DNA of 64,000 nucleotides from Pohlia nutans (Eukaryota; Streptophyta; Bryopsida; Bryales; Mniaceae). Positions 12,760 through 25,039 of this stretch are shown piece by piece (position 1 is the stretch's first letter; each line of letters begins with the position of its first letter). The DNA lies in contig CM040090.1 in NCBI GenBank assembly GCA_022496805.1, forward strand, positions 14,192,001 to 14,256,000, written 5' to 3'. The notes below the pieces were generated by a model. The model had not been told where the DNA came from. It made no database searches and saw only the letters and a list, made by a program, of their open reading frames with translations. Both the position numbers and the translations under genes were made by a program.

Positions 12760-13529
12760 AGCCCGTGCCGACTCCACTCCACAAGCTCCCGATCGAACGA
12801 CCGATCGATCAGTTGCGTGCTAGCTAGCTTGTTCGATCAATGTCCAGAGATAGTGCTCAGTACAGTACAGTGTGTTGATAAGTCTGTGCAGGATTGTGAA
12901 GATTGAAATGCAAGTACCGGTCCGGAGTATTGTAGCAGTCGACGACGTCACGGTACTTGAGAGATATGCAATTAATATTGAGTTCATTTTCTTCCGCTAG
13001 TCTATGATGCAGATTCTTCATCTGTTCGTTTGAATCGTCTTCGTGACGTACCAGACGAAGGTCTGCATCATAGCCAAGAGGAAGCAAATTCCGAAGCTAG
13101 CTAGGCTGACGACTGGCTGGGTTACTTATCCATGTACGATCGAAGTATGTACGTCTGCCTTGTCGATCTACATCCAGGTTGAGATTCCTTGTGCAGGCTG
13201 TGCAGATAAATCAGAGCACGGTGACGACTCGCCGAGTATGATTGTTGCGACCATTTCTTACGCTTTCAGGAGTTCGTACCCGTACGATCGATCCGCCCGG
13301 AGCCATCGCAGTTGAATTGATCGATGAGTGTGAGGCGAAATCAGTTTAATTGATCGATGCGTGTGTCAGGATGGAACGATCTTTGTGAGCTCGGTACAGT
13401 GATTCCCGGATCTTTGATGATGTCGAGTGACCTGCTCCGGGAGAATTATGTGCGTGTGACGAATTGCTAGTTGTTGAATGTGTGTGTGTACGATGAACGG
13501 ATGTGGTGTGTAATTACCAAGCGGCAGAA

Positions 13530-13652
13530 TCCATGGGTGAAGCTGCCAAAAGCTTTGATGATGTGAAAGGGCGACTCTGGCGTGGCACCCAGATTCACGG
13601 AGGCGCATACGAGTACCTTCTCCCTCCTTTGCAGAAGCTGAACCAGCAATGC
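13530..13652 (+). other. Possible coding fragment of unknown identity
   Basis: One forward frame reads about 40 residues of balanced, protein-like sequence (starting near ESMGEAAKSFDDVKG and including GGAYEYLLPPLQKLNQQ), then runs into a tract of about 21 Ts at 13654-13674. The surrounding DNA has no other plausible exon in this frame. It might be an upstream exon, a captured gene fragment, or chance. I do not recognise the protein. Confidence 0.2.
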
Positions 13653-13949
13653 TTTTTTTTTTTTTTTTTTTTTCTGTTTGTGGATCACTTGAGTCAAGAG
13701 TCATAGTAACTATGAATTGGCTGGCGATGTGAGAATTACAGCGTGCATTGGGATTCATGGCACTGGAGAAGAAGAGGAAGAGCAGCTTGCATTTACCAGC
13801 GCATGATCGAATGCTTCAAGGCCGGCACCATGCATCCTAAGACGACTCGCGTGACGCTGCAGACGCGCCCGTCGTCGATGACGTCGCGAGCAACGTCGGC
13901 GCTGCGAGGCGGCAGAGAAGTGGCTTAAGGACGAGGCGGAATCTCGATC

Positions 13950-16900
13950 CAGCGGCACCTGGCGGAGCTCCAAGTGAAGATCCTGTCCAAGCACACGTTC
14001 AAAATCGGCGTGGCCATTCTCACGTCACTCATGCGCGACCGCTACTCGTCTGCCTCCCGCAGCGAGCAACGCCAGGTGAGCCCTTCGCCCCTGCACGCCA
14101 TTTTGGGAACCATCTCGCCCTTTTTGAGCAGAACCCGTTTCCTCCTAAATATGTCTGTTCCATATAACTTCCATTGTTGCTCCATAATATTCAGCTTCGG
14201 CACTTGATTGTGCAAAAACTTTCTGCTTCACATTTGAGTTATCCTAAAAGAGAAGTTGTGTTTGAACAAGATACAATGTGTTTTTCTTTAATATACTCTT
14301 ATTTGTTCACTCTAAATAGTTCAAAGATGTAGAAGAGCTTAGTGGGCTCTCATTATTAGGTGTGTAAGAGCTTGGTGGTCTTCAAACTCATGCACAACTA
14401 GTTTAGCCAAACACCACTTAACTTTTAGGATAACTCCATTGTTGCATTGGAGAACTCCATTGTTGAATTGGCTAACTTAAAAACATAACCAGTTCTTGAT
14501 TTCCTTTCTTTCTGGATCTCAACCCAGTCTCGCAAATTTCCATCGTCTATGTAGACTACTGAGCCCTCATTGCGATTGATCTCCAAATTCGTTTTACAGA
14601 GGATCAATGAAGGAGCCTTAGTTTAGAAGTGTACCGAGCTACCATACAAACTTTGGCGGTTGTGGGGGTGTAGATGTACTCCACAGTTTCGAGGGTGGCC
14701 ACGCTGCTGACGACGCAGTTCACGGCCATGGATTTCTGGATGGTGGGGCTGGGGCTGTTCCAAGCGGCCGCGGGCGTGATCACGCAGCTGGACGAGCTCA
14801 TGCACATGCGCGCGTGCATCGACCTGGCGCAGAAGTTCCTGGGCGACGACCGGCAGCGCAAAGAGTTGCTCGCCGCGGCCGCGTCGCTGTCTGCGACAGG
14901 CTCCGAAGAAGCGGATCTCAACTCCGAAACTGTTCTGCAATCTTCGTCTGCGCCGGTGGTGTCCCAGTTACAATCCCAGTCGCCAGCGCAGTTGCAATCG
15001 CAAGCACAAGCACAAAGCGCTCTGAGCGATCTCCTGGCGATGGAAGCTGAAGCTGCTGAGCACGAGTCATCGTCTTTCGAGCCCGAATTCGTGCCGGAGC
15101 TCGACGAGCCGGATCCAGATCTGTCATCTGAAGGTACTAACTCCATTTCCACGCTGAATTTATGCGAGGTGGAAGCGTCTGTTCAAGTGGTAATCTGCGA
15201 GTGTATATTAAAGTTTTCAAACGTTAAGTTTAGTGTTGAATTCAACATCAAATAACTGTGCATCATATTTGATTTCAAACGTTCATTGCTTAGGTGGCTA
15301 TGGTAACTACTTCTCCTATTAATTACAAACAATACAGAGGGGGAATGGTCTAATGTGGGTACCACTTTTACGCGTCTCACATAGTGTGACTTATGTCTAA
15401 CTCATTTTGTGTGTGCTAGAAATTCCATCTTTAATACCACGTTATTTTCTTACCTACAAGATATTTCTCAAAAATCACACTATTTTTGGAGAGGGTACCC
15501 ATATCAGGCCATCACTTAGAGCTGTGAATTCAGTAGCTTTGCAATATTCTATCAGAAGAGGGATCAATATTCTCGTCTGAGCATTCAAGTTGCAATCTGC
15601 AAGTGGACACTAAAGTTAAGTTGATTGTTTCAGAATTCAACGTTAAATAACTCTGCATCATATCTGATTTCGTTCATTTCTTAGGTGGCTATGGTGACTA
15701 CTTCTCTTATTAATTAATGGAAAGTTGTGATTTCAAGGTAGCTTTGCAATTGATATTCTCGTTTATGGATCCGAAGAGGGTTTTTTCGAATGTGAATCCT
15801 TTGCAATTGATATTCTCGTTTATGGATCCGAAGAGGGTTTTTTCGAATGTGAATCGTTAGATCAACCAAAAATACATCATGGAGTATACGTTTGTGATTC
15901 ATAAGAGCTTGACATAATTTCATCAAATAACATGATTGTCAAAGGTTATCTAAATAATCCATTGTTTTCAATAGGGGTTGTCACACATCTTTTGAGAATG
16001 AAATTTCTTTGAGGAATGAGAGAAAAGAGGAACCAATAGGACACATTCTCCATGAAGAAAGTGTAACACCCTTTTGTGATATGTGGAAAATGGGAATGAA
16101 GAATAGAGGTTGTTAGTTGGTCACACATTCTCCATTCTCCATTCTTCACCCGTGAAGGAGAAGAATGGAATTCCCCAATCTTCAGAGAATGGGCCCTCCG
16201 CCATTCAAGGAGAGTGTGTCACGTCCCCATTCTCTGAAGATTGAGAATGGGGTGGAGGATGTGTGACAACCCCTAATATGAAAGGATGTTCGAAATTGAA
16301 ATTTCTATGCTGTTGAATGTTGTGAATGGGACTCGTGTTGCAGAAGATCCTGATTTGCAACTGGCGCGGGCTATGACGATGGAGGAGCTGAGCCAAGAGA
16401 TTCAAGCCATCTTGCGGCGAGTCAACCTCACCTTCACTGGTCGCAGCCAAGCTCTCGCCGACGAGTTCATAGGCCTCCAGGAAGCCATCCAAGCCACTCT
16501 TCAGGTACCCAACTGATCCTCACCTCTATACCTGTCCTAGATTTTAGAGCTCCATTTTGAGTAACCATAACAGAGTTCAGTCATTATAGACAAGTCACAT
16601 TTGACAAGATTTTTACTTTACTGCAAGCATTTGAAAGTCTTAGTGACAGAGCTTTTGGGTACTTGGAATGTTGCACAATTTTAGTTAACTAGAATGGTGT
16701 GATACATATCATTCTCAGAAATGTATTTTTCAATGCTTTTTAATGTGACATTTTGATTCCTCATTTCTTGAAAATATGTTACATCTTATTGCAACAACTT
16801 TCACATGTGAGTGTATTTAGAATCCCATTTGTTCCTTGAGGCAATGTCATTAGTGAAGGTTGAGTGTATGATTGTTGGAATTGAATTATATCATCTTTAC

Positions 16901-18788
16901 AAGTGTTATTAGTTGGAACTTGGAAGACCGTTCTTGTGGGAAGATATTTGTTATGTGCAGTAGGATGATTGAATAATTAGACAAGTAGGAGAGAATGGAG
17001 GAGAGCTTACTATAGGAACCCAAAACAATATCTTTGTATTGATTCATGTAGTCAGAGGATGGTCTAGGTCATTCAAGAATGTTAGGATTATGTGGGATTG
17101 GTAGGAGATCAACAATGTGCCGCGAGGACCACCTCCTGCAGCGAAGGAGGAAATTGAGAAGCTGGCCATGGAGGCCATGACAGAGAACGTGTTGGCGAGG
17201 ATTGGCGAAGGCACGCAGTGCGCAGTGTGCCGAGAGGCGTTGGCTGTAGGAGATATCTTGCAACAAATGCCGTGCTTGCATCCCTACCATCCTGAATGCC
17301 TCAAACCTTGGCTGGTTAGTTGTCAAACACCCATTTTCATTCATTGGTTTTGCTTTTTGGATTTTGTGCATTGGTCACTTGACATGCTTTCACTACAACC
17401 TTACCCATCATTTCCCATTCCCGAGAGTTTAGGAAGCGAATTGTAATGCTTGTCCTATGTAATGCTACGCACTTACCTCATGTGATATAGTGAGAGGAGG
17501 CATGGTTTCACTCAAAAACCGAATGAAAAACTACATCGTCCCCCACCTTGTAGTGTTTCTGAATCTTGTGCATTGGTCACTAGACATGAAATTGGAGGAT
17601 CACATGTTGTGAAGAACGTGCCTACTACAAGCATCTTTTTGTCAACTCTATTGTAGTAGCATCGCAATATGTTGAATACTCTACCAACATGTTTGCAATA
17701 GAAAAATTTAGTGCAAATACTACAAAGCCTAGATGTCCAATGATGCACAAGAGATTGAATTTACATTCACGCACCTTTTTACTTTAATAAGTTGTAATAC
17801 ATCTTCACTATCACTAGTTGGAATTTGGTTCTTCAAAACTTGTCTTTTGTGACTAAAATGATCCCTTGTGATTCAATTCTTTTAAAAGAAAGTTATTTTT
17901 GAACCAATTAAGTCACAAAGGACGTTTTTAAAAACCAAATTCCTATGTGTGTGTGTATGTATGTGTGTATTTATGAAAATTTCTCCACACTATGAAGACT
18001 CTAAGTGCTTTTAAAAAAATAAGAACCAAAAATAAAATAAAATAACCTCAGAATTCAAATGACCCACAGTGATTCAACAATTGCATTGAAAATTGTATAG
18101 AAGAATACAAGTCTTCATGAGCATACCCTAAGAGAGAATTTGTAATCCATTACATGCTATTACACAAGACTATTTCTATATATTAGAGTTATCCATAAAG
18201 TCAAGCAAAAAAATCCACAAGAGTACACCAAACAAGTCGACTCTTCATGTTAGAGATTGACAATGAAAGTCGTTTACAAAACAAAACTTTGGTCAAGAGA
18301 TGGATTACATGGCTTCGACTTTACGGGAACCTCTGTTATCTATACAATAGGTTATTTTATCCGATAGCTCCTTTTTTGGGAAGAGTTATGATTGTTGCCG
18401 AGCTTTCACCAATAGAAGATTTGTCGTTTTTCATTCCTCATTTCATAGAAATAGTGAACAATGGCTGAATATTATGTCTTCTTGTGACCAAAACCACTCA
18501 CTAACACTAACATAACCCATGTGCCTGGCATGGTTTTATTCCTTTTTCATTTGTGGTAAGTGAAAAATGACACATTTCCTACTAATGTTTGGTATTAATA
18601 AGCATTATGACATTGGCTTGGTTTTTGATTTTGGGCAGGAGAAGCACAACTCGTGCCCCATCTGTCGCTTTGAGTTACGAACTGATGATGAAGACTACGA
18701 GCGTCAGAAACATGAAGACCAACAAGTAGAAGACCAGAGAAGGCGCATTCATATTGCCCTCAAAGAAGATGAATTGCTGCGCATGTAA
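13950..18788 (+). CDS. AIP2: RING-H2 E3 ubiquitin ligase, AIP2-like (5' end unresolved)
   Basis: Predicted exons are ?13950-14075, 14674-15133, 16344-16504, 17105-17314 and 18639-18788. Their phases (0,1,0,0) join exactly and total at least 368 residues. The N-terminal helical region (ILSKHTF...RDRYSSASRS, then RVATLLTTQFTAMDFW) resembles the conserved N-terminal domain of plant AIP2, the E3 ligase named for its interaction with ABI3. The C-terminus has a PRGPPPA linker and a RING-H2 finger: CAVC, then CLHPYHPEC, then CPIC across the last intron, giving C3H2C3 spacing. An acidic, charged helix ends the protein. A Ser/Gln/Ala-rich low-complexity linker lies between the domains. The start is not found: the frame meets TAA at 13926 with no ATG after it, so an upstream exon or a sequence error is likely. 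AIP2 orthology is inferred; RING ligase function is well supported. Confidence 0.75.
15181..15860. repeat. Direct duplications inside AIP2-like intron 2
   Basis: A block of about 110 bp ending in TTAGGTGGCTATGGT.ACTAC at about 15190-15320 recurs at about 15590-15710. Just downstream, a 57-bp unit (TTTGCAATTGATATTCTCG and on) is repeated head-to-tail at 15743 and 15800, nearly identical. These are intronic expansions with no coding role. Confidence 0.7.
15974..16273. mobile_element. GGGGTTGTCACAC-family MITE in AIP2-like intron 2
   Basis: The left end GGGGTTGTCACACATC is mirrored by GATGTGTGACAACCCC, with TA on both sides (15972-15973 and 16274-16275). The 300-bp interior contains nested inverted blocks such as CATTCTC...GAGAATG. 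It ends only 70 bp before the exon at 16344. Relatives lie at 60672-61003 and 50366-50758. Confidence 0.8.
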
Positions 18789-19136
18789 TTTAAAATCATG
18801 TGACTAAATGCAAACATTCATACAAGCCATCATTCTAATTATAACATCCTTCAGTAACCCCTTTGTTCACCCTTGGGAATCAACATCCCATGCCACAATA
18901 GTTGCACAAATTGTAATCTTTTGGAGAATCAAAGCCTTTTTTGGCTAAAGATGACTTGACATTTATGTGTTTTTTAATAGTTTTTGCATGATCTACATCA
19001 TCAATTCTAAAGAATGTTATGATTATTCTTGAAATGTATTCATCAGAGATATGTCCTGATCTCCTTTTTTTGACATGCCTGATGTGAAAGTGTCCATGAG
19101 CTTTGAAGGAACTATTAGCATGTCTGGATTTCCCTG

Positions 19137-19680
19137 TTAACCCCTAAAGGACCAATCAAGCCAATTATGCTTGATTTTTGGTCAAAGGCCCCAAAAATCA
19201 AGTGTCTTAACTTTATTGTAGTTGGTGTTTTCATTAGATGTTTAAGTTAAGTTATGATACATCTTTTGACCGTTGGGATTGGAGAATAAACTTCATTTGA
19301 AGCTTTTCCACCGTTGAGAACTTTGAATTTTGAGTGTCCAAAATACAAAGGGCTTTCTAAAGATGCTTCAATCATAAGTCTCTTTTAATTTCTTCACCTT
19401 CAACTTTTTACTCCATGTAAATATAACTTCCATCTACCTTAAAAATAATTTTTGATTTTAAATTTGACAAAAACATATTTATTTTGAATTTTTACCTTGT
19501 TTACATCATAAAATTTGTAAATATTCAAAATATCTTCCAATCATGTTGAAAATTTTGTCATACCTTCATAATGTCGATGATTATCTATGAAAAATTATAA
19601 ATCATTCCATGTGATATTTAAAGTATGCAAATTATAATGCTTTGACTTTTGCAAAAGAGGTGAGGACCTTTAGGGGTTAA
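19137..19680. mobile_element. TTAACCC-family MITE (copy 2)
   Basis: Begins TTAACCCCTAAAGGACCAA and ends GGACCTTTAGGGGTTAA, 544 bp. The terminal GAGGTGAGGACC block resembles the left end of the copy at 61290. It is intergenic and has no coding capacity. Confidence 0.8.
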
Positions 19681-20312
19681 CTCAATCTATTGAACTTTGT
19701 AATTCAGGTCTGAATATTTTGACCCAGTCTTCTACCTTGGTAATGATTATTGGCTTTGCTCCATCAAGACGTTTGTCACTTCTTGAAAGTGCACACAATC
19801 TTAGGTAGAGGATTCTGTTCACACTTTTTAGCATACATGGGAGTGTGATTTTTGGGTGGTTTATAGAGCTATGGAAAGATCTTGCCAATTGTGTTGAGGT
19901 CAAATTTCCATCGCTATATATGAATTTTTATGTAATTCCAAGTAAGAATTTATAAAAATAGTCATTTCCTTGGTTTCCTGTGATGTTTATTGCATTTTAG
20001 CGAAATAAGGTGTCAAGCCATGCTTACACCACTTGCTAACAAGAAACTATGCTATGAGAAATTTTCTTACATGTAGTTTTTGTCAATGGAAAGTGTCCTC
20101 TCCTTCAATCTAGAGTCAATAAATCCACTCCAGTTATTGGTGAAAACTAACCCATAGATCCAATCTACTTGTTAGTAAAACTAACAAAGATCATTACAGG
20201 AGACAGGTCAGGGTCTACAACAGTTAGTGTCCCTACCATTTTGGAAGTTAGTTGAATTCACAAGTAGAATTCACTTTTAGGTTTCTCAGATGAGATGGGT
20301 ACCTTGGGTTCT

Positions 20313-20626
20313 TCAACCCTTAAACGACAATGCAAGCCTCATAAGCTTGGTTATATTTTGGGATAATCTTGCTTATAACTTCTACTCCATTACACCAAAT
20401 GGGGTTTTCAAAATGCCAAACCGAGCACCTTAAGGCCCGTTCGCACCTAGCCTTTGCAAAGAACGTGAATTAAAACTTAACACCTCCATAATTTTGGGAG
20501 GAATACCTTCTTTTTAGGAAAGGTGTCATTAATGAGGTTCGGAAAGGTGTCATCAATAATAGCCGGATTACATAATGGCCCCTCAAGAGCCATATTTCAG
20601 AAAAGCATATGTCGTTTAAGGGTTAA
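20313..20626. mobile_element. TTAACCC-family MITE (copy 3)
   Basis: Left end TCAACCCTTAAACGACA, right end TGTCGTTTAAGGGTTAA, about 314 bp. It belongs to the subgroup in which AACGAC or AACGTC replaces AAGGACC after the common terminal motif. Confidence 0.75.
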
Positions 20627-21073
20627 TAACTCCACCTTAAATCCAAGAAATCGATGTTTGGCAAAAAAACTGATCAATTTTAGACATGAGGTATGTCTTG
20701 ACATTGTTGGTGTTCTCGATAATCAAGTTAAATGTTTGATTTATTACAGGTGACAGAACTTTCGTATTGAAGTATTGGCCTACCGAATCGTATAGCAATT
20801 TCCGAGGCTGGATTTCAATTTTGAAATTCATTCCCCTGTTGAATAATTCATATTTATTAAGAAACTCATACTCCGAAGTGGCTTGAACGCCATCCCACGA
20901 ATAAATGATTAACCCGAATGACATCAGAGATTTCTACACCAACCTCCAAGCAGAGTACAAGCAACAAAATCAAATCAAAACAACAGGGCTCTGCATGTAT
21001 TTGTATTCATTGAATATTCAGAACACACAATCATGAAAAAGAATGTCTTCTGCAAAAACACAGAAAACATAGT

Positions 21074-22960
21074 CTAGGCCTTGAAACCTCTGCTGTTACG
21101 GCGACCACGAGCCTTCTCAAATTTCCGGCCCTTAGCACGGACATATGGTTTCGTGCTGCTCTGTGGCACACCTGGAGCCCTTCCAAAGTGCTTCACTGCC
21201 TCACGGGCATTCTTTGGTCCCCTCAACAATACCTTCACAAAAAAAAAAAAAAACAATAGTTCTCAGATAGGATTTACAATGCATCTCAGACCTCACAAGA
21301 TCATATCAAGGATGACAATGAAGGTCATTCATATCATCTGTGCTAGTCAATGGATACCGTTTTTGGCATATGCAAAGCGATACATTCACTGTGACTAATC
21401 CGTAAAGGACCAAGGATTCATGGTTTTAAAATGGCAAGTTTAATCAATCATATTGTGAAAAATATAATTCAGATGTGACCAAATTTTATATCACACAAAT
21501 CAGTGAAGAACATTGAATGTGTTAGTCAGGCAACGAATTAACCCTTTATTGTCCCATTCCTATGTAGAACAGTCAAACTACACTATTATACACAGTTCAG
21601 TTTTCAAGATTTGTTAAAAAAAATATTTTAATATTTTTCATGCATGAAATTGTATGTTTCCTGATAGTCCTAAAATTTTCTGATTTTTCTGATACAAAAT
21701 GAACTTTAAGAAAAAAGTTAGGGTCAAATACTTCAAGAAATTCATATCAAATTCTTGGTCCTTTGGGGGTTAAGGTTCTCACGATGCAAGTAAACAAAAT
21801 AGAACTAAACCAAAAGAGACCCCATACCGTTCCGCCAACCTCCAAACAAAAAAGATCACAATAGAAACCGAGGAATTATTGAGGAGGTTTGGGCTCAAGA
21901 AGCTTACACAGTTGGATCCAGTTGGGGCCCTCAAAGCCAGCTGATCGAAGGTCAGAACCTCTCCTCCGTTCTTCAAGATGCGGGCACGAGCAGTTTCGGT
22001 GAAGCGAAGGGCAACTACCTTCAAAGCTGGTACTTCGTAAAGTCTAATGTCGTCTGTAACAGTTCCGACAATGACTGCAAACTGGTCTTCCTGCATGAAA
22101 CAAAGCCAACATATAAGAAAACCGGTAGAATTAACACTGCTAAGCAGGATAAGAACTGAATGTACTAATTGATAAATGTTGAAAAGAAGGAACCTACACG
22201 TCTTATAATTAATCAGGACTATAACACCAATCCATGCGCTATCCGCATTCATTGAAACAATTAAAGAGAAAGATACACACCTTGCCCTTCATGTATCTAA
22301 CAAGACGGGACATGGAAAGAGGAGCCCGGTTGATTCGGCTCATAAACAGACGCTTCAACACGACTCCATTGAAGGGAGCATCAGTTCTCCTCACCAGGAA
22401 ACGGTACAGCTGCACAAAGCAGAACGCTGATCATTTTTAAAAATTCGTCAAAACAATAGATCCTAAATACAACCCTAATTTTCTTCTTTGATAGAAATAG
22501 GGTCACTAATTGCAATTGTTCTCAAAGTACCTTCATGAGAAGCTTCAAGTACACATTCTCGCTCTTAGGCGCTGTGCGCTTGGTCTTCTTGTTGCGGCCC
22601 CCGGCCTTCAAATCGATACCCTGCAGTTGATACCACAACATCACTTGAGGAAAGGAACCAAAAACCCTAATCCTCCTCACACTCAAGGAATCTACCACAT
22701 TGTTCGCACTACTAATACAAACCTCAACAAAGACCATATGATATCAGAAATGTGAAACCGGGCCCCGAAAATCTCATGCGTTCGACTACGGCAAAGAATT
22801 TACAGAAATGAATCGCGTGGGAGATCTCATAACACCAAACCCTAACCTAAAACCCTTGGAAAAAAAAATGACTACCTACTGAAATCGAGTCGCGTTTAAA
22901 AGAGGAAAGAGGAAAACGATAGCAATGCGATTAGAGCGTGAAGGACGAGAAGCATACCAT
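21074..22960 (-). CDS. RPL18: 60S ribosomal protein eL18
   Basis: Five exons on the minus strand: 22958-22960 (only the ATG), 22531-22620, 22281-22409, 21908-22090 and 21074-21232. All introns are phase 0 with GT-AG ends, giving 187 residues, the usual eL18 length. The protein runs from [16 protein letters not shown] through [44 protein letters not shown] and [16 protein letters not shown] to the basic tail [19 protein letters not shown], all family hallmarks. eL18 is a structural component of the cytosolic large ribosomal subunit. The intron directly after the start codon rules out alternative starts. Intron 4 holds a TTAACCC-family MITE and has a 14-A/T-rich tract at its acceptor. AAACCCTAA-like motifs lie in intron 1. 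Confidence 0.96.
21395..21773. mobile_element. TTAACCC-family MITE in eL18 intron 4
   Basis: The left end CTAATCCGTAAAGGACCAAG and right end CTTGGTCCTTTGGGGGTTAA flank an interior that matches the copies at 31890, 35810 and 38163 (CATGGTTTTAAAATGGCAAGTT, ATATTGTGAAAAATATAA and ACCAAATTTTATATCAC blocks). It occupies more than half of the intron. Confidence 0.75.
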
Positions 22961-23301
22961 GGCTGCAACGACAGAGCGGAGAGTCGCAGAAGCTTGCGAG
23001 GTTTCAAAGAGACTGAACGCTGGCTGCCTCCAACCCTAAGGCAGGTTGGGTCTGTCATCTGGACCGTCAGATGCGACTGTGCGATCGGACGGTTTCGCGA
23101 TCTTCGAAGGTTTCATCGAAAAATGAATGGATGAACGTGAGTATGTTCATCCGCATGGTTCGTCGCTGCCTGGTTCGTCGTCAGCCTTATATGAGAAAAA
23201 TACTAGTTAAATATAATGTATTTTAAAATGTGAGGAATCGATGAGGTTTGACCGGGTAATTGTAGTGTGGATGCTCAAGGGTTAACCCTTAAGCGTTTTT
23301 A

Positions 23302-23603
23302 GAGCATCTCCACCCATGCTCACTAAAGGTGACTTGCTAAAATTATTCATCTATATTTGAAGAGCCCTTGAAATTACACTCTCCCACCTTTAAACGCCCC
23401 TCAAGCACCAAAAGTGCACGTCAAATAATCAACGGACCAATCACAAGTAGGATGTCGGATATAGTCAACTAATTTTAGATTTGGAGGGCCATTTCTTAAC
23501 ACGCCGAGGTTGAGGGCCAAGAGGAATTTTTGAAGGGCCCTTAGCATTTTTCATTCACTTATTACGTGTCTCAGACTCTTGGCGAGCATGGGTGTAGATG
23601 CTC
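23302..23603. mobile_element. GAGCATC-family Tourist-like MITE, TTA duplication
   Basis: The left end GAGCATCTCCACCCATGCTC is mirrored by GAGCATGGGTGTAGATGCTC. TTA flanks both sides (23299-23301, 23604-23606). It is 302 bp and inserted in the TTAACCC-type element. The same family, in reverse orientation, is present at 57396-58153, where it is itself split by another insertion. Confidence 0.85.
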
Positions 23604-23658
23604 TTAGCTTTTTTGGGTTTAAAAACATCATTGCTTTTGAAGTGTCATAGGTCTAAAT

Positions 23659-23759
23659 CAGCGTTCTTTTTTCTGGCGACAAGAAGTTGCTGGCAGATGC
23701 TTGGAAGCAGCTGCGAAGGAGCTGCGAGCAACTTCTTGTCGCCAGAAAAAAGAACCCTG
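23659..23759. mobile_element. 101-bp hAT-type MITE with 8-bp target duplication
   Basis: The ends are CAGCGTTCTTTTTTCTGGCG and, on the other strand, CAGGGTTCTTTTTTCTGGCG; the inverted repeat extends to 33 bp with one mismatch. GTCTAAAT is duplicated on both sides (23651-23658, 23760-23767). CAGGG termini plus an 8-bp duplication are the hAT signature. The related element at about 61920 carries the uninterrupted GGTCTAAATG, an empty site. The whole element folds into a near-perfect hairpin. Confidence 0.9.
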
Positions 23760-25039
23760 GTCTAAATGTAAGTGGGTACAAAAATCTCAATTGTAGAATC
23801 TTGTAGTGTATGTGTTGTAATGACGTGAATCAAAATTGGGATCGTTTGGCAATATAGATTGCAAGACCATCATGTTTTAGTGTTGAAAGAGTAGGTTGAA
23901 ATTTCCAAGCAACACGGTAGAGTTCAAATCCTAATTCTAAACCTACTCAAATGAAAAAATCAAATTATAAAATGATTCCAGATCATCATACCAATACATT
24001 GGTATAATTTAATTAATAAATATCTTGAATTCGTCCAAAAAGGCTTTTAAATGTCAAATAGTAACCCAATTTTCAAGCATTGTGGGTTTCTCAATAGTAA
24101 GATTATAAGTTACAAATTTCATTGCATCCTTTATTTTTGACCCCTTGCCCAAGTTTGAAACTTTTTGAAACGGCCCAAAATGCAAACTTCCTTATCAGAT
24201 TTGGTAAATTAGATTTGGTGATCATGTGTATAGGGGTGTTTGTTTATTGCATGCAAAACTTCAGATGATTAGATCAATGTATTCAAAATTTCAGGAGGTG
24301 CTCGCACTTAAATTTTCCACCTTTGTAGAATTGTATCTTTTGACCTACACTCGAGCAAGGGGGCAAAAAATCTTTTGATCAATTTATGCAAATAACCATC
24401 CAACCTTTGTTACAAAGAGTATGATCACTATAAAAAAAATTCAAAAATTTCAGAATCAAAACTCATTCGACAGTGAGTTGATTGAACTTGCAAAATTACC
24501 CATGCATTAAAGTATGGTTCTATAAGTGTTAATGGACGATTAATTAATGAATGCATGTACATTTACAACCTTGAAGGGACAATTTAGATGCACTTTTTGT
24601 AAATCAACATTGGAAGTATGGTCATCCTTCTACGTCATGTGAAATAGCCCTTCTAAACTCAGTTGATAAATCATACATTCAAATTTACACTATGTAATAT
24701 TGACATAAACTTTGATTTATTTATTAATTTACACCAATAAAAAATCTTGTTAAAAACTAACATAGAAATGTCAATGTTTTTACACAGGAATGTCACATTA
24801 AATGTGTTATCTTTCGTGCTATCTTGTTTATCCGTGACACATTCAACATGACATTTTCATGTTCTTTCCTTTTAATACATAAATTTTATGGTGATCATTG
24901 TGCATTCAATTTATTAAGACAAGCTTGAAAGATCCAAAAGAATAACACTTGATTGGAAGTTTATGAATGGTGCAACCTACAAGTGCATATTTCTGTCGGA
25001 TAAGACACTGCGGTGAAACAAACCAATTCTTGAAGTACT

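Larger units (their letters stand above)
18789..21073. other. Intergenic spacer between AIP2-like and eL18 genes
   Basis: This is AT-rich convergent intergenic DNA. It holds two TTAACCC-family MITEs (19137-19680 and 20313-20626) and the 3' flank of eL18. No gene-like ORF was recognised elsewhere in it. Confidence 0.6.
23282..24200. mobile_element. Partial TTAACCC-type element carrying two nested insertions
   Basis: It starts TTAACCCTTAAGCG. After removing the insert at 23302-23603 and the one at 23659-23759, its sequence aligns with 61857-62270 (GCTTTTTT.GGG, CATCATTGCTTTT/CATCATCGCTTTT, ATAGGTCTAAATGTAAGTG and GGCTATATAGATTGTAAG-like blocks). The right end could not be located, so the end coordinate is approximate. 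Confidence 0.6.

Noticed and set aside
14674..15255. A separate 193-residue gene
   Set aside because: It begins at a splice acceptor and ends past a GT donor at 15134; phases and content make it an exon of the AIP2-like gene.
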